The notes below the pieces were generated by a model. That model worked only from the letters and a program-made list of their open reading frames with translations, did no database searches and had not been told where the DNA came from. This document shows, piece by piece, positions 52,598 to 61,176 of a stretch of 64,000 nt of DNA. Location: assembly GCA_964360255.1 (NCBI GenBank), contig CAYHVK010000017.1, positions 5,097-69,096 on the forward strand. Direction: 5' to 3'. Source of the stretch: CAYHVK01 sp964360255. Its GTDB lineage: Bacteria > Bdellovibrionota > Bdellovibrionia > Bdellovibrionales > UBA1609. Position 1 is the first letter of the stretch; each line of letters opens with the position of its first letter. Both the position numbers and the translations under genes were made by a program.

Positions 52598-53265
52598 ACT
52601 TACTTTTACTTGAAGACGATACAACTCTAGGAGAAACCCTCCGTGATCGCCTCCAGCGTGAAGGCTATTCGGTGACTTTGTGCCGTGATATCAAAACAGC
52701 GAAAGAAACCTTCGAGGGCTCTCAGTACAATCTTGTTATTATCGATGTGGGTTTACCAGATGGTTCTGGTTTTGATTTTGCAAAAGTAGTTCGCCGCAAA
52801 TCAACGGTTCCTTTTATTTTCGTGACGGCTCAGTCAGCTGCTGAAGAGCGCCTACGAGGTTATGAGCTGGGCGCGGAAGAGTATATCCCCAAACCTTTTC
52901 ATCTCCGTGAATTTTTACTCAGGGTGAAACACGTTTTAGCCAATCACGTCCAAGCCATGCCCCATAAGGTGGATGCCGTGCTTATTGATTTGAACTCAAT
53001 GACAATTAAAGCGGGCGGCGAAGAGAGTGCTTTGAATAGAAAAGAAGCGGCCGTCTTAAAGATTTTAATGGAGCGGGCCCCACAAGTGGTCAGCCGCGAT
53101 GAACTGCTCGACGCGATTTGGGGAGAGAATGAATTCCCATCAAATCGCACTGTAGATAATATTGTTGTACGTTTAAGAAGTTTATTGGGTGAATCAGCCA
53201 AAAGAATCGTATCGGTTCGAGGTATTGGCTACAAATGGATGGATGGTGGTGAGAATGGCGAATGA
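52594..53265 (+). CDS. OmpR-family response regulator
   Basis: A 223-residue regulator. The receiver domain (1-120) has the acidic pair E7/D8/D9, phospho-acceptor D51 in VIIDVGLPDGSG, T in FVTAQ and lysine in IPKPF. The C-terminal winged helix (about 130-220) contains NRTVDNIVVRLRSLLG and VRGIGYKW. It is the partner of the overlapping kinase gene. The 3' end overlaps hemE by 11 nt. Confidence 0.95.
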   Translation: MNLLLLEDDTTLGETLRDRLQREGYSVTLCRDIKTAKETFEGSQYNLVIIDVGLPDGSGFDFAKVVRRKSTVPFIFVTAQSAAEERLRGYELGAEEYIPKPFHLREFLLRVKHVLANHVQAMPHKVDAVLIDLNSMTIKAGGEESALNRKEAAVLKILMERAPQVVSRDELLDAIWGENEFPSNRTVDNIVVRLRSLLGESAKRIVSVRGIGYKWMDGGENGE

Positions 53266-54274
53266 ACTCTTTCAAAATGCAATTCAGAGTAAGGCGCAAA
53301 AGATCCCGCCTATTTGGTTTATGCGCCAAGCGGGTCGCTACCACAATCATTATCAAAAGCTCAAAGAGAAACACACTTTTATGGAGCTGTGTAAAGAACC
53401 TGAACTAGCCGCACAAGTGGCTTTGGGCCCGGTTGAAGAGTTTGATTTTGATGTTTCGATTCTATTTTCAGATTTATTATTTCCTCTTGAGGCTTTAGGA
53501 ATGGGTTTGCGATATGACCCGGGGCCAATTCTTGATCGCCAGCTCGATAACAAAAACATTTTACAGTTGAAGTCTGTCGATGAAGCTATGCCAGCCCTCG
53601 CTTTTCAAAAAAAGGCGACAGAGCTCACTCGCGAAATCTTGCCGCGCCATAAAAGTTTGATTGGTTTTGTCGGCGGGCCATGGACGCTTTTCACTTATGC
53701 GGCTTGCGGTGGTCATGATGGCAATTTAATTTTAGCTAAAACTAATTTGGAGCTCTTTGAAAAATTCTGCGAAAAAATGGTTCCACTTTTAATTAAAAAT
53801 ATTCAGCTCCAACTGGATGGTGGCGCTGAACAGGTGATGATCTTCGATACTGCTGCCGGCGAGGTATCACCATTCATTTACAATCAGTACATTGAACCAC
53901 AGTTGGCAAAATTAGCTAAAGCTCATCCTAAGAAGCTTGGTTATTATTCAAAGAGCACAAACATGGCTCACGTTGAAAAAATATTCCAAGATAAGAATTG
54001 GACCGGTTACGGGGTGGATCACCGTTGGGACATCGCGAAGCTTTTAAAACAAAAACGCAATGGCTTTTTACAAGGTAATTTCGATCAGTCGCTTTTATTT
54101 TGCGAACCTGCTGAATTTAAAAAACAACTTGAGAATTATTTGGCTCCGATTCGTGAGCTTTCTCCTGAAGAGAGAGTGGGATGGGTTTGCGGTCTTGGTC
54201 ACGGTGTTTTACCTAAAACTCCTGAAGCCAATGTAAAAGAGTTCGTGCAATACGTCAGAAAGGCGTTTTCATAA
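53255..54274 (+). CDS. hemE: Uroporphyrinogen decarboxylase
   Basis: Decarboxylates uroporphyrinogen III to coproporphyrinogen III. The 339 residues have the signature PIWFMRQAGRY (about 21-31), the catalytic aspartate in SILFSDLLFP, and VGGPWTLFTY. ATG 53255 gives the normal family N-terminus; the frame extends 22 codons upstream within the regulator gene and is not supported. Immediately followed by the oxidase gene (TAA then GTG). Confidence 0.97.
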   Translation: MANELFQNAIQSKAQKIPPIWFMRQAGRYHNHYQKLKEKHTFMELCKEPELAAQVALGPVEEFDFDVSILFSDLLFPLEALGMGLRYDPGPILDRQLDNKNILQLKSVDEAMPALAFQKKATELTREILPRHKSLIGFVGGPWTLFTYAACGGHDGNLILAKTNLELFEKFCEKMVPLLIKNIQLQLDGGAEQVMIFDTAAGEVSPFIYNQYIEPQLAKLAKAHPKKLGYYSKSTNMAHVEKIFQDKNWTGYGVDHRWDIAKLLKQKRNGFLQGNFDQSLLFCEPAEFKKQLENYLAPIRELSPEERVGWVCGLGHGVLPKTPEANVKEFVQYVRKAFS

Positions 54275-55486
54275 GTGACAGCAACCTCAGCGGCTAAAAA
54301 AATTCATATTATCGGCGGTGGGGTCTCAGGGCTTTTTGCCGCCTATCATTTGAAGAAATTAGGCCATGAAGTTGAGATTTTTGAAAAGGCCAACCGCTTA
54401 GGTGGGTTGATTCAAACTTTACATTTAGATTGGGGCGTCGTTGAGACAGCAGCCAATGGGGTGCTCAACTCGCAAAAGCTCGAAGCACTTTCGCAAGATC
54501 TTGAATTAGAATTTGTTCCGGCACTGAAAAAATATAAAAAGCGATTTATCTATCGCGGAAAGCCAAGGCAGTTTCCACTAGGAATTGCAGAGTCGTGGAA
54601 GCTTATTAAGAATATTTTTAACAACACCAAGCCCAATCCGAGGGAAACATTAAAGGACTACGCCCAGCGTGTTTATGGCTCAGGCGCCGCTCAGTATTTA
54701 GTTGAGCCGGCGGTGCTGGGAGTTTTCGGTGCCGAGGCTCGCGAATTGAGCGCCACCCTAGTTTATAATTACTTCTTTGGTGGCAAACGCCATCCGGCGG
54801 TGGCTCAGCCAAAGCGGGGCACAGTGGCACCGGCGAAGGGCATGGCCGCGCTGATTGAGGCTCTTGGCAGTTGGTTGGTACGTAACGGTGTTAAGATTCA
54901 TCTCTCAAGTCCTATAGAAAAGTTAGAAGCCGATTCAAGCGGCGTCACCGGCGATAAGATTTATATTATTGCAACAGATGCGCTGACGGCGGGTGATTTG
55001 CTTGAATCTATCGATGCAGATACTTCATCGCTTTTAAAAGCCATCGAATATAAACCACTCAGCTCTGTGACTGTTTCGTATACAGAGCCAACTTCTATAA
55101 AAGGTTTCGGTTGTTTGTTTCCACGTGATCAGGGCTTTCAAGCTTTTGGAGTTTTATTTAACACCTGCATTTTTGATGGGCGTGGGCCGAAGGCTACGGA
55201 AACTTGGATTCTTCCGGATGCTGAGAGTTCGGCGGATGAGCTTATAGAAAAGGTGAAGGCCGATAGTCGTCGGCTGTATAAAAAAGAATTCGTGATTCAA
55301 AATTCAATGATCACCGTTTGGCCGCGAGCGCTGCCACTTTATAGTCTACGACTTGAAGAGGATTTAAAATTAATGAGTTTGCCTCGTGGACTTTACTTAA
55401 CTGGGAATTATTTAGGGCAGATAGGTCTTTCAAAAATATTTGAGAGCGCCTATCAGCTGGCACAAAGAATTGATAAGCAGAACTGA
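54275..55486 (+). CDS. hemG: Protoporphyrinogen oxidase, HemY/HemG-type FAD enzyme
   Basis: An FAD-dependent oxidase of 403 residues. The N-terminal dinucleotide fold HIIGGGVSGLFAAYHLKKLG, then EIFEKANRLGGLIQT, match the NAD(P)-binding Rossmann/amine-oxidase class that includes HemY. The C-terminal LYLTGNYLGQIGLSKIFESA segment contacts FAD. The order in the operon fits protoporphyrinogen to protoporphyrin IX. The chain is shorter than typical HemY (about 460). The start GTG immediately follows the hemE stop. Confidence 0.9.
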   Translation: MTATSAAKKIHIIGGGVSGLFAAYHLKKLGHEVEIFEKANRLGGLIQTLHLDWGVVETAANGVLNSQKLEALSQDLELEFVPALKKYKKRFIYRGKPRQFPLGIAESWKLIKNIFNNTKPNPRETLKDYAQRVYGSGAAQYLVEPAVLGVFGAEARELSATLVYNYFFGGKRHPAVAQPKRGTVAPAKGMAALIEALGSWLVRNGVKIHLSSPIEKLEADSSGVTGDKIYIIATDALTAGDLLESIDADTSSLLKAIEYKPLSSVTVSYTEPTSIKGFGCLFPRDQGFQAFGVLFNTCIFDGRGPKATETWILPDAESSADELIEKVKADSRRLYKKEFVIQNSMITVWPRALPLYSLRLEEDLKLMSLPRGLYLTGNYLGQIGLSKIFESAYQLAQRIDKQN

Positions 55487-55502
55487 TACGAAGAGGATAA
55501 GA

Positions 55503-56537
55503 TTGAAAAAAGCAGTGATTTATTTAAATTTAGGGACTCCGAAAGCTCCAAATGCTTGGGCCGTATCCCGTTACTTACGCCAATTTTTAATGGATCCTTT
55601 TGTCTTAGATATTCCGTATATTTTTCGCTGGCTTCTCGTCAATTTGATCATCGTGCCGTTTCGCTCAAGCCAATCAGCACACGCCTATAAAAAAGTTTGG
55701 CTTCGCGAGGGTTCGCCGCTTTTAATCAATTCGAAAAATTTAGTGGCTAAATTAGATAATTATTTGAAAAAGAATCACGGCGCTGCCTGGGATTGTTTTT
55801 TAGCCATGCGCTACGGTCAGCCATCTATTGAATCGGTTCTTCAAACCGTCGTCGCCAGCGGTTACAGCGAAATCTATCTTTTGCCGGCTTATCCACAATA
55901 TGCGTTGTCATCAACAGAAACGGCTTTCGTTGAAGCTGAAAGAGTGATTCAACACTTAGGCTTTAAAGGTCCTGTTTATAAATTACAAGATTACTATAGT
56001 GAGCCCGGGTTTATTCATGCGGTGGCTGAAAAAATTAAGCAGGCTCAAGCTGATTTTAAGCCCGATCATATTTTATTTAGCTATCACGGTTTACCAAAAC
56101 GTCATTTGTCTGTACTTCACACTGAGTGTGTTTTTAATTCTGAGTGCTGCAATAAAGTTTGGGCTGAAAACCGCAACTGTTATCGTCATCAAACATTTAT
56201 GACAACACATGCAGTTGTGAAAGAGCTAGGATTAAAAGCAGATTTCTACTCATTAGCTTTTCAATCTCGTCTCGGCTCGGGCTGGATCGAACCTTTTAGC
56301 GATGTTGTTATCACTGATCTTGCAAAAAAAAATGTAAAGCGTTTAGCGGTGGTTTGCCCGTCATTCACGGCGGATTGTCTTGAGACCCTCGAAGAGGTCG
56401 CTATTCGCGGTGAAGAGAGTTTTCGCCAAGCGGGCGGCGGTGAGTTGATGTTGATTCCGTGCGTGAATGACAGTGATCTTTGGGTTTCAGAACTCGCCAA
56501 GCTTTTACAAGACCCGACTAAAATGAATCTGCTTTGA
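55503..56537 (+). CDS. hemH: Ferrochelatase
   Basis: Inserts Fe2+ into protoporphyrin IX. The 344 residues start with the family opening KKAVIYLNLGTPKAP and carry FSYHGLPKRH (metal-ligand His) and SFTADCLETLEEV with the conserved glutamate. Three or four extra cysteines (CVFNSECC, NC) might hold a [2Fe-2S] cluster as in some ferrochelatases; this is unproven. The start is TTG 55503, 6 nt after GAGG, with the family N-terminus right after it; the frame extends 21 codons into hemG without support. Confidence 0.95.
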   Translation: MKKAVIYLNLGTPKAPNAWAVSRYLRQFLMDPFVLDIPYIFRWLLVNLIIVPFRSSQSAHAYKKVWLREGSPLLINSKNLVAKLDNYLKKNHGAAWDCFLAMRYGQPSIESVLQTVVASGYSEIYLLPAYPQYALSSTETAFVEAERVIQHLGFKGPVYKLQDYYSEPGFIHAVAEKIKQAQADFKPDHILFSYHGLPKRHLSVLHTECVFNSECCNKVWAENRNCYRHQTFMTTHAVVKELGLKADFYSLAFQSRLGSGWIEPFSDVVITDLAKKNVKRLAVVCPSFTADCLETLEEVAIRGEESFRQAGGGELMLIPCVNDSDLWVSELAKLLQDPTKMNLL

Positions 56538-56653
56538 TTTATGACTGGGCGCCCCAAGGCGTCTTTAGCAGAAAATCCGCTCTGATTTTTTAGAACTGAC
56601 AGTCTTGCATTTTCATGATGATATTTAGAGCTATTCATACCTAAGGGCTCCTT

Positions 56654-57628
56654 ATGATTTATAATAATATTCTTGAAACAATTGGCCACACTCCGCTTGT
56701 GCGTTTGAACCGCGTAGGAGCCGATCTCAGCTGCAATCTTTTTGCAAAATGCGAATTTTTGAATCCCGGCGGATCGGTTAAAGACCGCATCGGTTATCGC
56801 ATGGTTTTAAAAGCCGAAAAAAGCGGCCGTATTAAAAAAGGCGACACCTTAATTGAGCCCACATCTGGTAACACGGGTATCGGTATTGCACTCGCAGGCG
56901 CGGTTCTTGGTTACAAGGTGATTATCACAATGCCAATGAAGATGAGTCGCGAAAAGCAGGTTGTACTCGAAGCTTTAGGGGCTGAAATTATTCGTACGCC
57001 CACAGAGGCCGAATCATTTGCACCAGAGAGTCACATCATGGTGGCGCGTAAGCTCCAGAAAGAGCTGCCCAATGCTCACATTCTTGATCAATACGGCAAC
57101 CCAGAAAATCCGGCGGCTCACTATGAAGGCACCGCTGAAGAAATTATTGAAGATCTTGATGGCAAAGTGGATATGGTTGTGGTCACGGCCGGGACAGGCG
57201 GAACACTTACAGGTATCGCTAAAAAATTCAGAGAAAAGCTGCCGAATTGCAAAATTGTCGGGGTTGACCCTGAGGGTTCAATTTTAGCAGGTCCGGGTGA
57301 AGTGAAGAACTACCTTGTTGAAGGTATTGGTTATGATTTTATTCCGGATGTGATGAAAGATGCCCCTGTTGATCGCTGGATTAAATCCAATGACCGTGAG
57401 TCATTCAAAATGGCGCGGCTATTGATACGCGATGAAGGACTTCTCTGCGGTGGCTCATCAGGAGCGGCTTTATACGGAGCTTTGATCGCCGCTAAAGACT
57501 TAAAAAAAGACCAGAACTGCGTGATCATTACTGCCGATGGCGTTCGCAATTACATGACAAAATTTGTGGATGCTAATTGGCGCAAAGAATTTAAAATGGA
57601 TGATCAGCTTCCACCAAGAAAAGCTTAG
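56654..57628 (+). CDS. Cysteine synthase / cystathionine beta-synthase family enzyme
   Basis: A PLP enzyme (324 residues). The lysine is in NPGGSVKDRIG (about residue 44), and the substrate loop is SGNTGIGIAL (about 73-82). The TAGTGGTLTG phosphate loop and CGGSSGAAL close the fold. Bacterial CysK and the catalytic core of CBS are hard to tell apart; the segment with PTEAESFAPESH leans to the CBS type. No CBS regulatory domain. RimK follows after 5 bp. Confidence 0.93.
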   Translation: MIYNNILETIGHTPLVRLNRVGADLSCNLFAKCEFLNPGGSVKDRIGYRMVLKAEKSGRIKKGDTLIEPTSGNTGIGIALAGAVLGYKVIITMPMKMSREKQVVLEALGAEIIRTPTEAESFAPESHIMVARKLQKELPNAHILDQYGNPENPAAHYEGTAEEIIEDLDGKVDMVVVTAGTGGTLTGIAKKFREKLPNCKIVGVDPEGSILAGPGEVKNYLVEGIGYDFIPDVMKDAPVDRWIKSNDRESFKMARLLIRDEGLLCGGSSGAALYGALIAAKDLKKDQNCVIITADGVRNYMTKFVDANWRKEFKMDDQLPPRKA

Positions 57629-57633
57629 TTTTT

Positions 57634-58545
57634 ATGAAAATTTGCTTACTCACAACGTCACCGAATAATTACTCAAATCGCCGTATGATTTTTGAAGCGG
57701 AAAAGCGTGGGCATACTATTGAGCGAGTGAATTATTTAAAATGTTATCTGCGCGTTTCTTCAGATGGTGGCTCGGCGCTTTTTTATAATGGGCGAAACCT
57801 CAATGACTACGATGCGGTGATTCCGCGTATTGGTGCAAGCCATACTTTTTTTGGCACATCAGTGGTCCGCCAGTTTGAAATTATCGGCACCTATTGTCTG
57901 AATGGCTCACTAGGGATTTCTCGCTCTCGTGATAAACTGCGCTCGCTTCAGACCTTGGCACGTAAATCGATTTCAATACCGTCCACAGGTTCAACTCACT
58001 CCACCAATGATGTCGGTGGCCTTATTGATACTGTGGGTGGGGCACCACTGGTGATTAAGCTCCTTGAAGGAACACAAGGTCTCGGGGTGGTTCTAACTAA
58101 AACTCACAAAGCGGCAGAGAGTGTGATTCAAGCTTTCTCGGGCTTAAAGTCTGATATTTTGGTGCAAGATTTTATCGGCGAAGCGAGAGGCTCAGATATT
58201 CGAGTTTTTGTCGTGGGTGGTAGAGTTATGGCCGCGATGATGAGAACTGCGGCTAAAGGTGATTTTAGATCTAATGTCCATCGCGGTGGCTCGGCCAAAA
58301 AAATTCGCATCACTAAAGCCGAAGAAAAAATGGCGATTCAATCCGCGCGTGAGTTAAAACTCAGTGTGGCAGGTGTCGATATTATTCGCTCGAGCAAAGG
58401 GCCAATGATCCTTGAAGTGAATTCATCACCAGGCTTAGAAGGAATTGAGAGTTCGAGTCAGGTCAACGTGGCTGAGAAGATCATTAAATATATCGAGCGT
58501 AAGCAGTCGAGTAAGCGTAAAGAAATAAAAGACGTTCAAACTTAA
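57634..58545 (+). CDS. rimK: RimK-type ATP-grasp ligase
   Basis: A 303-residue ATP-grasp amide ligase with full-length similarity to RimK, the enzyme that adds glutamates to ribosomal protein S6. It shows an N-terminal pre-ATP domain ending in the NGSLGISRSRDK segment, the nucleotide-binding LLEGTQGLGV and VQDFIGEARGSDIRVFVVGG, and the metal site MILEVNSSPGLEG. Target might be S6 or another protein or cofactor. There is no ribosome-binding site, so coupling to the cysteine synthase gene is likely. A deaminase gene follows. Confidence 0.93.
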   Translation: MKICLLTTSPNNYSNRRMIFEAEKRGHTIERVNYLKCYLRVSSDGGSALFYNGRNLNDYDAVIPRIGASHTFFGTSVVRQFEIIGTYCLNGSLGISRSRDKLRSLQTLARKSISIPSTGSTHSTNDVGGLIDTVGGAPLVIKLLEGTQGLGVVLTKTHKAAESVIQAFSGLKSDILVQDFIGEARGSDIRVFVVGGRVMAAMMRTAAKGDFRSNVHRGGSAKKIRITKAEEKMAIQSARELKLSVAGVDIIRSSKGPMILEVNSSPGLEGIESSSQVNVAEKIIKYIERKQSSKRKEIKDVQT

Positions 58546-58575
58546 AAGGTCGACTTTACGATATCGGCGCCACGT

Positions 58576-59244
58576 ATGAAGTTTGCACAAATCAATTATA
58601 ATGAAAAAGTTTTTACAGCTGAGGTTCGTGGTGATGGAACCTTACTCAGCTCGCCGGTGCGCACACTCATCGAGTTTGTTTATGCGCACCACACTTCAAG
58701 TGCCCGCTACATTCTTCGTCAGCCTATTATTCTCAATTATGAACCTTCGGTTTTTGAGAAGGCTTTGATTAAAGTTGCGGCCAAGCGTTTTCGGATTGAG
58801 CTCGATCAATTACCTGCAAACAAAGTCATTCGCTGTGAACCTTTGCCCCATGAGCCCGAAGAGGGCTTTGATTCTCTAGCTTTTAACTCACAAGCTGAGG
58901 TGATCTCTTGGGTTCAGGGTGAGGCTGAAAAAACCGGTGTTCTTGTTGCATATGTCAGTCGTCTTCACCAGATTATTCAAATCGCTAAAAATTCAAATGC
59001 CGTGGTTAAGACCCGGCATGCAGAAATGAACCTTCTTGAGAAATTGATGAATATCAGACCGCAAGCAGGGGACTATATTGTCGTGAGTCTGCAAAGCTGC
59101 CGTATGTGTGCCGCGGCCTTGGCTGAATGGACGGGCCAAGAAAATATTACCGTATATTTTTTAAAGCCTGAGCCTGCCTTAACGAACGTAAAGACAGCTC
59201 TCTTCGGAAAAGAGAAAAATGCATTTACAGACTTGAAGTCATAA
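58576..59244 (+). CDS. Bd3614-like deaminase
   Basis: A 222-residue protein. The C-terminal half holds the zinc site of the cytidine-deaminase fold: HAE at 148-150 in TRHAEMNLLEKLM, and C175/C178 in SLQSCRMCAAALAE, where the usual PC becomes SC. These features and the N-terminal domain (about 1-110) match the Bd3614-like deaminase family described from B. bacteriovorus. The substrate is unknown; nucleotide, nucleic acid and non-nucleotide substrates are all possible. It starts 30 bp after rimK and ends 7 bp before the next gene. Confidence 0.88.
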   Translation: MKFAQINYNEKVFTAEVRGDGTLLSSPVRTLIEFVYAHHTSSARYILRQPIILNYEPSVFEKALIKVAAKRFRIELDQLPANKVIRCEPLPHEPEEGFDSLAFNSQAEVISWVQGEAEKTGVLVAYVSRLHQIIQIAKNSNAVVKTRHAEMNLLEKLMNIRPQAGDYIVVSLQSCRMCAAALAEWTGQENITVYFLKPEPALTNVKTALFGKEKNAFTDLKS

Positions 59245-59251
59245 AGTAAAA

Positions 59252-59485
59252 ATGTTTATGTATTTCATGAGCGCAGATGGAAGCCAAAAGCCTGAAAATG
59301 AGATGAGTTTTTCTTCGATACTTATCGCAATGGTCGGCTTGGCGCTGGTCTGCACTGGGTTTGGTATCCATTATGAGCCCATTATTGAAAATGAAGTCCA
59401 TAATCTGATATTAGCTCTAGTTATTGGAACATCAGGTGGGGCTACGGTTTATTCTGTAATGAGTATTAACAATTTCGATGATTAA
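59252..59485 (+). CDS. Small membrane protein
   Basis: A 77-residue product with two hydrophobic helices (about 20-40 and 49-69) joined by an acidic loop. It has no recognised family. It lies 7 bp after the deaminase gene, with two nearby ATG choices (59252, 59258). The coding case rests on composition and operon position. Confidence 0.6.
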   Translation: MFMYFMSADGSQKPENEMSFSSILIAMVGLALVCTGFGIHYEPIIENEVHNLILALVIGTSGGATVYSVMSINNFDD

Positions 59486-59491
59486 TGTCCT

Positions 59492-60361
59492 TTAAGCTCG
59501 CTCGAAGCGAATGGCTCCTACAGCTGCGAGTATAATCAGTCCGGCTCCGGCCGCTTGATACATGGTGAGTGTTTCACCTAGTAAGATAATCCCAAACATC
59601 ATTGCAAATGGGCTCTCAAGTAAGAAAATCAATGACGCCAGCGAAGCTGAGAGTTTTTTTTGAGCTTTTACTTGTAAGGCAAAGGCGAGCATTGTTGAAC
59701 CAACAGTGAGAGAAATAAAACCAATGAGAGCTAAATTATTGATGCCCTTCCAGTGAGGGCCGTCAAAGAATGGGAGCATAATCAGCGCGAGGCTGCCGGC
59801 CCAAAACGACTGATAGAAATTGAATACGAAGGGCGATTTAATTTTGGGGCCTATAGCTCCTAAAAGAGCGATATGTGCAGCGGCGAAAGCAGAGCATATA
59901 AGGGTGAGGACGTCGCCTTTGTTCACTTCGTTAAACTGAAGCTGCACGATAAGAGCGGTGCCCACCATGGCGAGTCCGACCCAAGCGGTGTGCCAGCGGC
60001 TGACTTTCTTTTTAATTATCAAAACTTCAATCACTGGCACTAAGATCACATAGAGGGTAGTGATAAAACCACTTTTCGTAGCGGTGGTGAACTCAAGGCC
60101 CCAAGTTTGTAAGATCAAAGTCATGCCGAGAAAGAAGCCAGGTAGGGCTGATAATTTTAAATTGGCGAGCGAGAATTCAGCGCGCATTTCTTTTGAAAAA
60201 TAGAAGACGGGTAAGGTGAGTAAACAAGCGCCGAAAAATCGAGTGACCGAGAGTAAAATCGATGACGTGCTTTCCATGGCCCAGATGGTGGCCGTGAAAC
60301 CGAAACCCCAAATAAGGGTAGCAAAGAGAAGTTCAGAGACGGCTACTAAACGCTGATTCAT
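59492..60361 (-). CDS. EamA/DMT-family transporter
   Basis: The 289 residues contain ten hydrophobic segments in two EamA-type repeats, each with a conserved small-residue-rich last helix (for example PVIEVLIIKKK and LESPFAMMFGIILLGE). Probably an inner-membrane drug/metabolite transporter, a family that exports amino acids or other metabolites. The substrate cannot be told. Confidence 0.9.
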   Translation of the reverse strand: MNQRLVAVSELLFATLIWGFGFTATIWAMESTSSILLSVTRFFGACLLTLPVFYFSKEMRAEFSLANLKLSALPGFFLGMTLILQTWGLEFTTATKSGFITTLYVILVPVIEVLIIKKKVSRWHTAWVGLAMVGTALIVQLQFNEVNKGDVLTLICSAFAAAHIALLGAIGPKIKSPFVFNFYQSFWAGSLALIMLPFFDGPHWKGINNLALIGFISLTVGSTMLAFALQVKAQKKLSASLASLIFLLESPFAMMFGIILLGETLTMYQAAGAGLIILAAVGAIRFERA

Positions 60362-60405
60362 GTTCAGCGTTTATACTACTATTTGAGGGCTAAAGCCAAG
60401 ATGGC

Positions 60406-60951
60406 TTATTTGACTTCAGTGAACTCGATATCAGACATATTGCGGAAACGACCTTGACCGCAAAGCTGTTCAGCACGCGGGTTCGTGAAACTCATTCTCA
60501 CTAAAGAGATGGGGCCTTCGCGAAGCTCAGCAACTGTGCCAACGGCAGAACCCCTTGAGCAAGATACGCGATATTTCTTGTTCACAACCATAAGACGTCG
60601 ATCAATGAATCCGGCTCTGGCTTCTTTTACTGAGTTATAATTAACAAAACGGGGAGCTTTATAAGGGAAGGCTCCGCGATCTTCAGAGGTTTCTTTTGAA
60701 TTTACAACGGTGTTACCGCAAACCGCTTCAGCATTGGGGTTTTCAAAATTTAAGAGAGCTGGGAATTGGCTACCAGTGAGGCGTATTTTCTCTGGTAATC
60801 TTGTAAGAGTGGCTTTGTAATAGCTCTCTCCGCACTCCATAAGGCCTTCGCCAACAATAACTTTTGTTGTATTGGCGCCAGCCGCTTGGACTGTTGTTGC
60901 GACGATTAAGGTTGTAGCGACTAAACTAAATAAGCCTGTATAGAGCTTCAT
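60406..60951 (-). CDS. Secreted protein with internal duplication
   Basis: The 181-residue product has a signal peptide (cleavage near VQA, about residue 23). The body contains two related units, each with a Cys near its start and ending in FxNPxAExxCG (NFENPNAEAVCG and SFTNPRAEQLCG). The four cysteines could form one disulfide per unit. AGGAGATGAAT precedes the ATG. No family recognised. Confidence 0.8.
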   Translation of the reverse strand: MKLYTGLFSLVATTLIVATTVQAAGANTTKVIVGEGLMECGESYYKATLTRLPEKIRLTGSQFPALLNFENPNAEAVCGNTVVNSKETSEDRGAFPYKAPRFVNYNSVKEARAGFIDRRLMVVNKKYRVSCSRGSAVGTVAELREGPISLVRMSFTNPRAEQLCGQGRFRNMSDIEFTEVK

Positions 60952-61176
60952 ATATTCATCTCCTGGGATGTTAGGCCGAATATTCGCAAGCCAGATGCCA
61001 TTTCCTTTAGGCGCTATATTGCATTTGGGGTTTAAATACTTGAAAACCCTTGAAGTTATTTCTAATCGTCGGTGACCCTTTTAGGCGTGGTTTCATTATG
61101 GACCTAAGTCAGAACGTGTTGCCAGGCTCTGAAAATTTCTAGAAAATATTTAAGAAATCACATTCTGAGGTAGAGC

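Noticed and set aside
56537..56653. Terminator after hemH
   Set aside because: T-rich sequence follows a possible 4-bp stem only; not enough for a call.
61028..61049. GGGTTT/AAACCC inverted repeat before the CBS-PAS gene
   Set aside because: A 6-bp stem with a 10-nt loop is too weak to call a regulatory site without other support.
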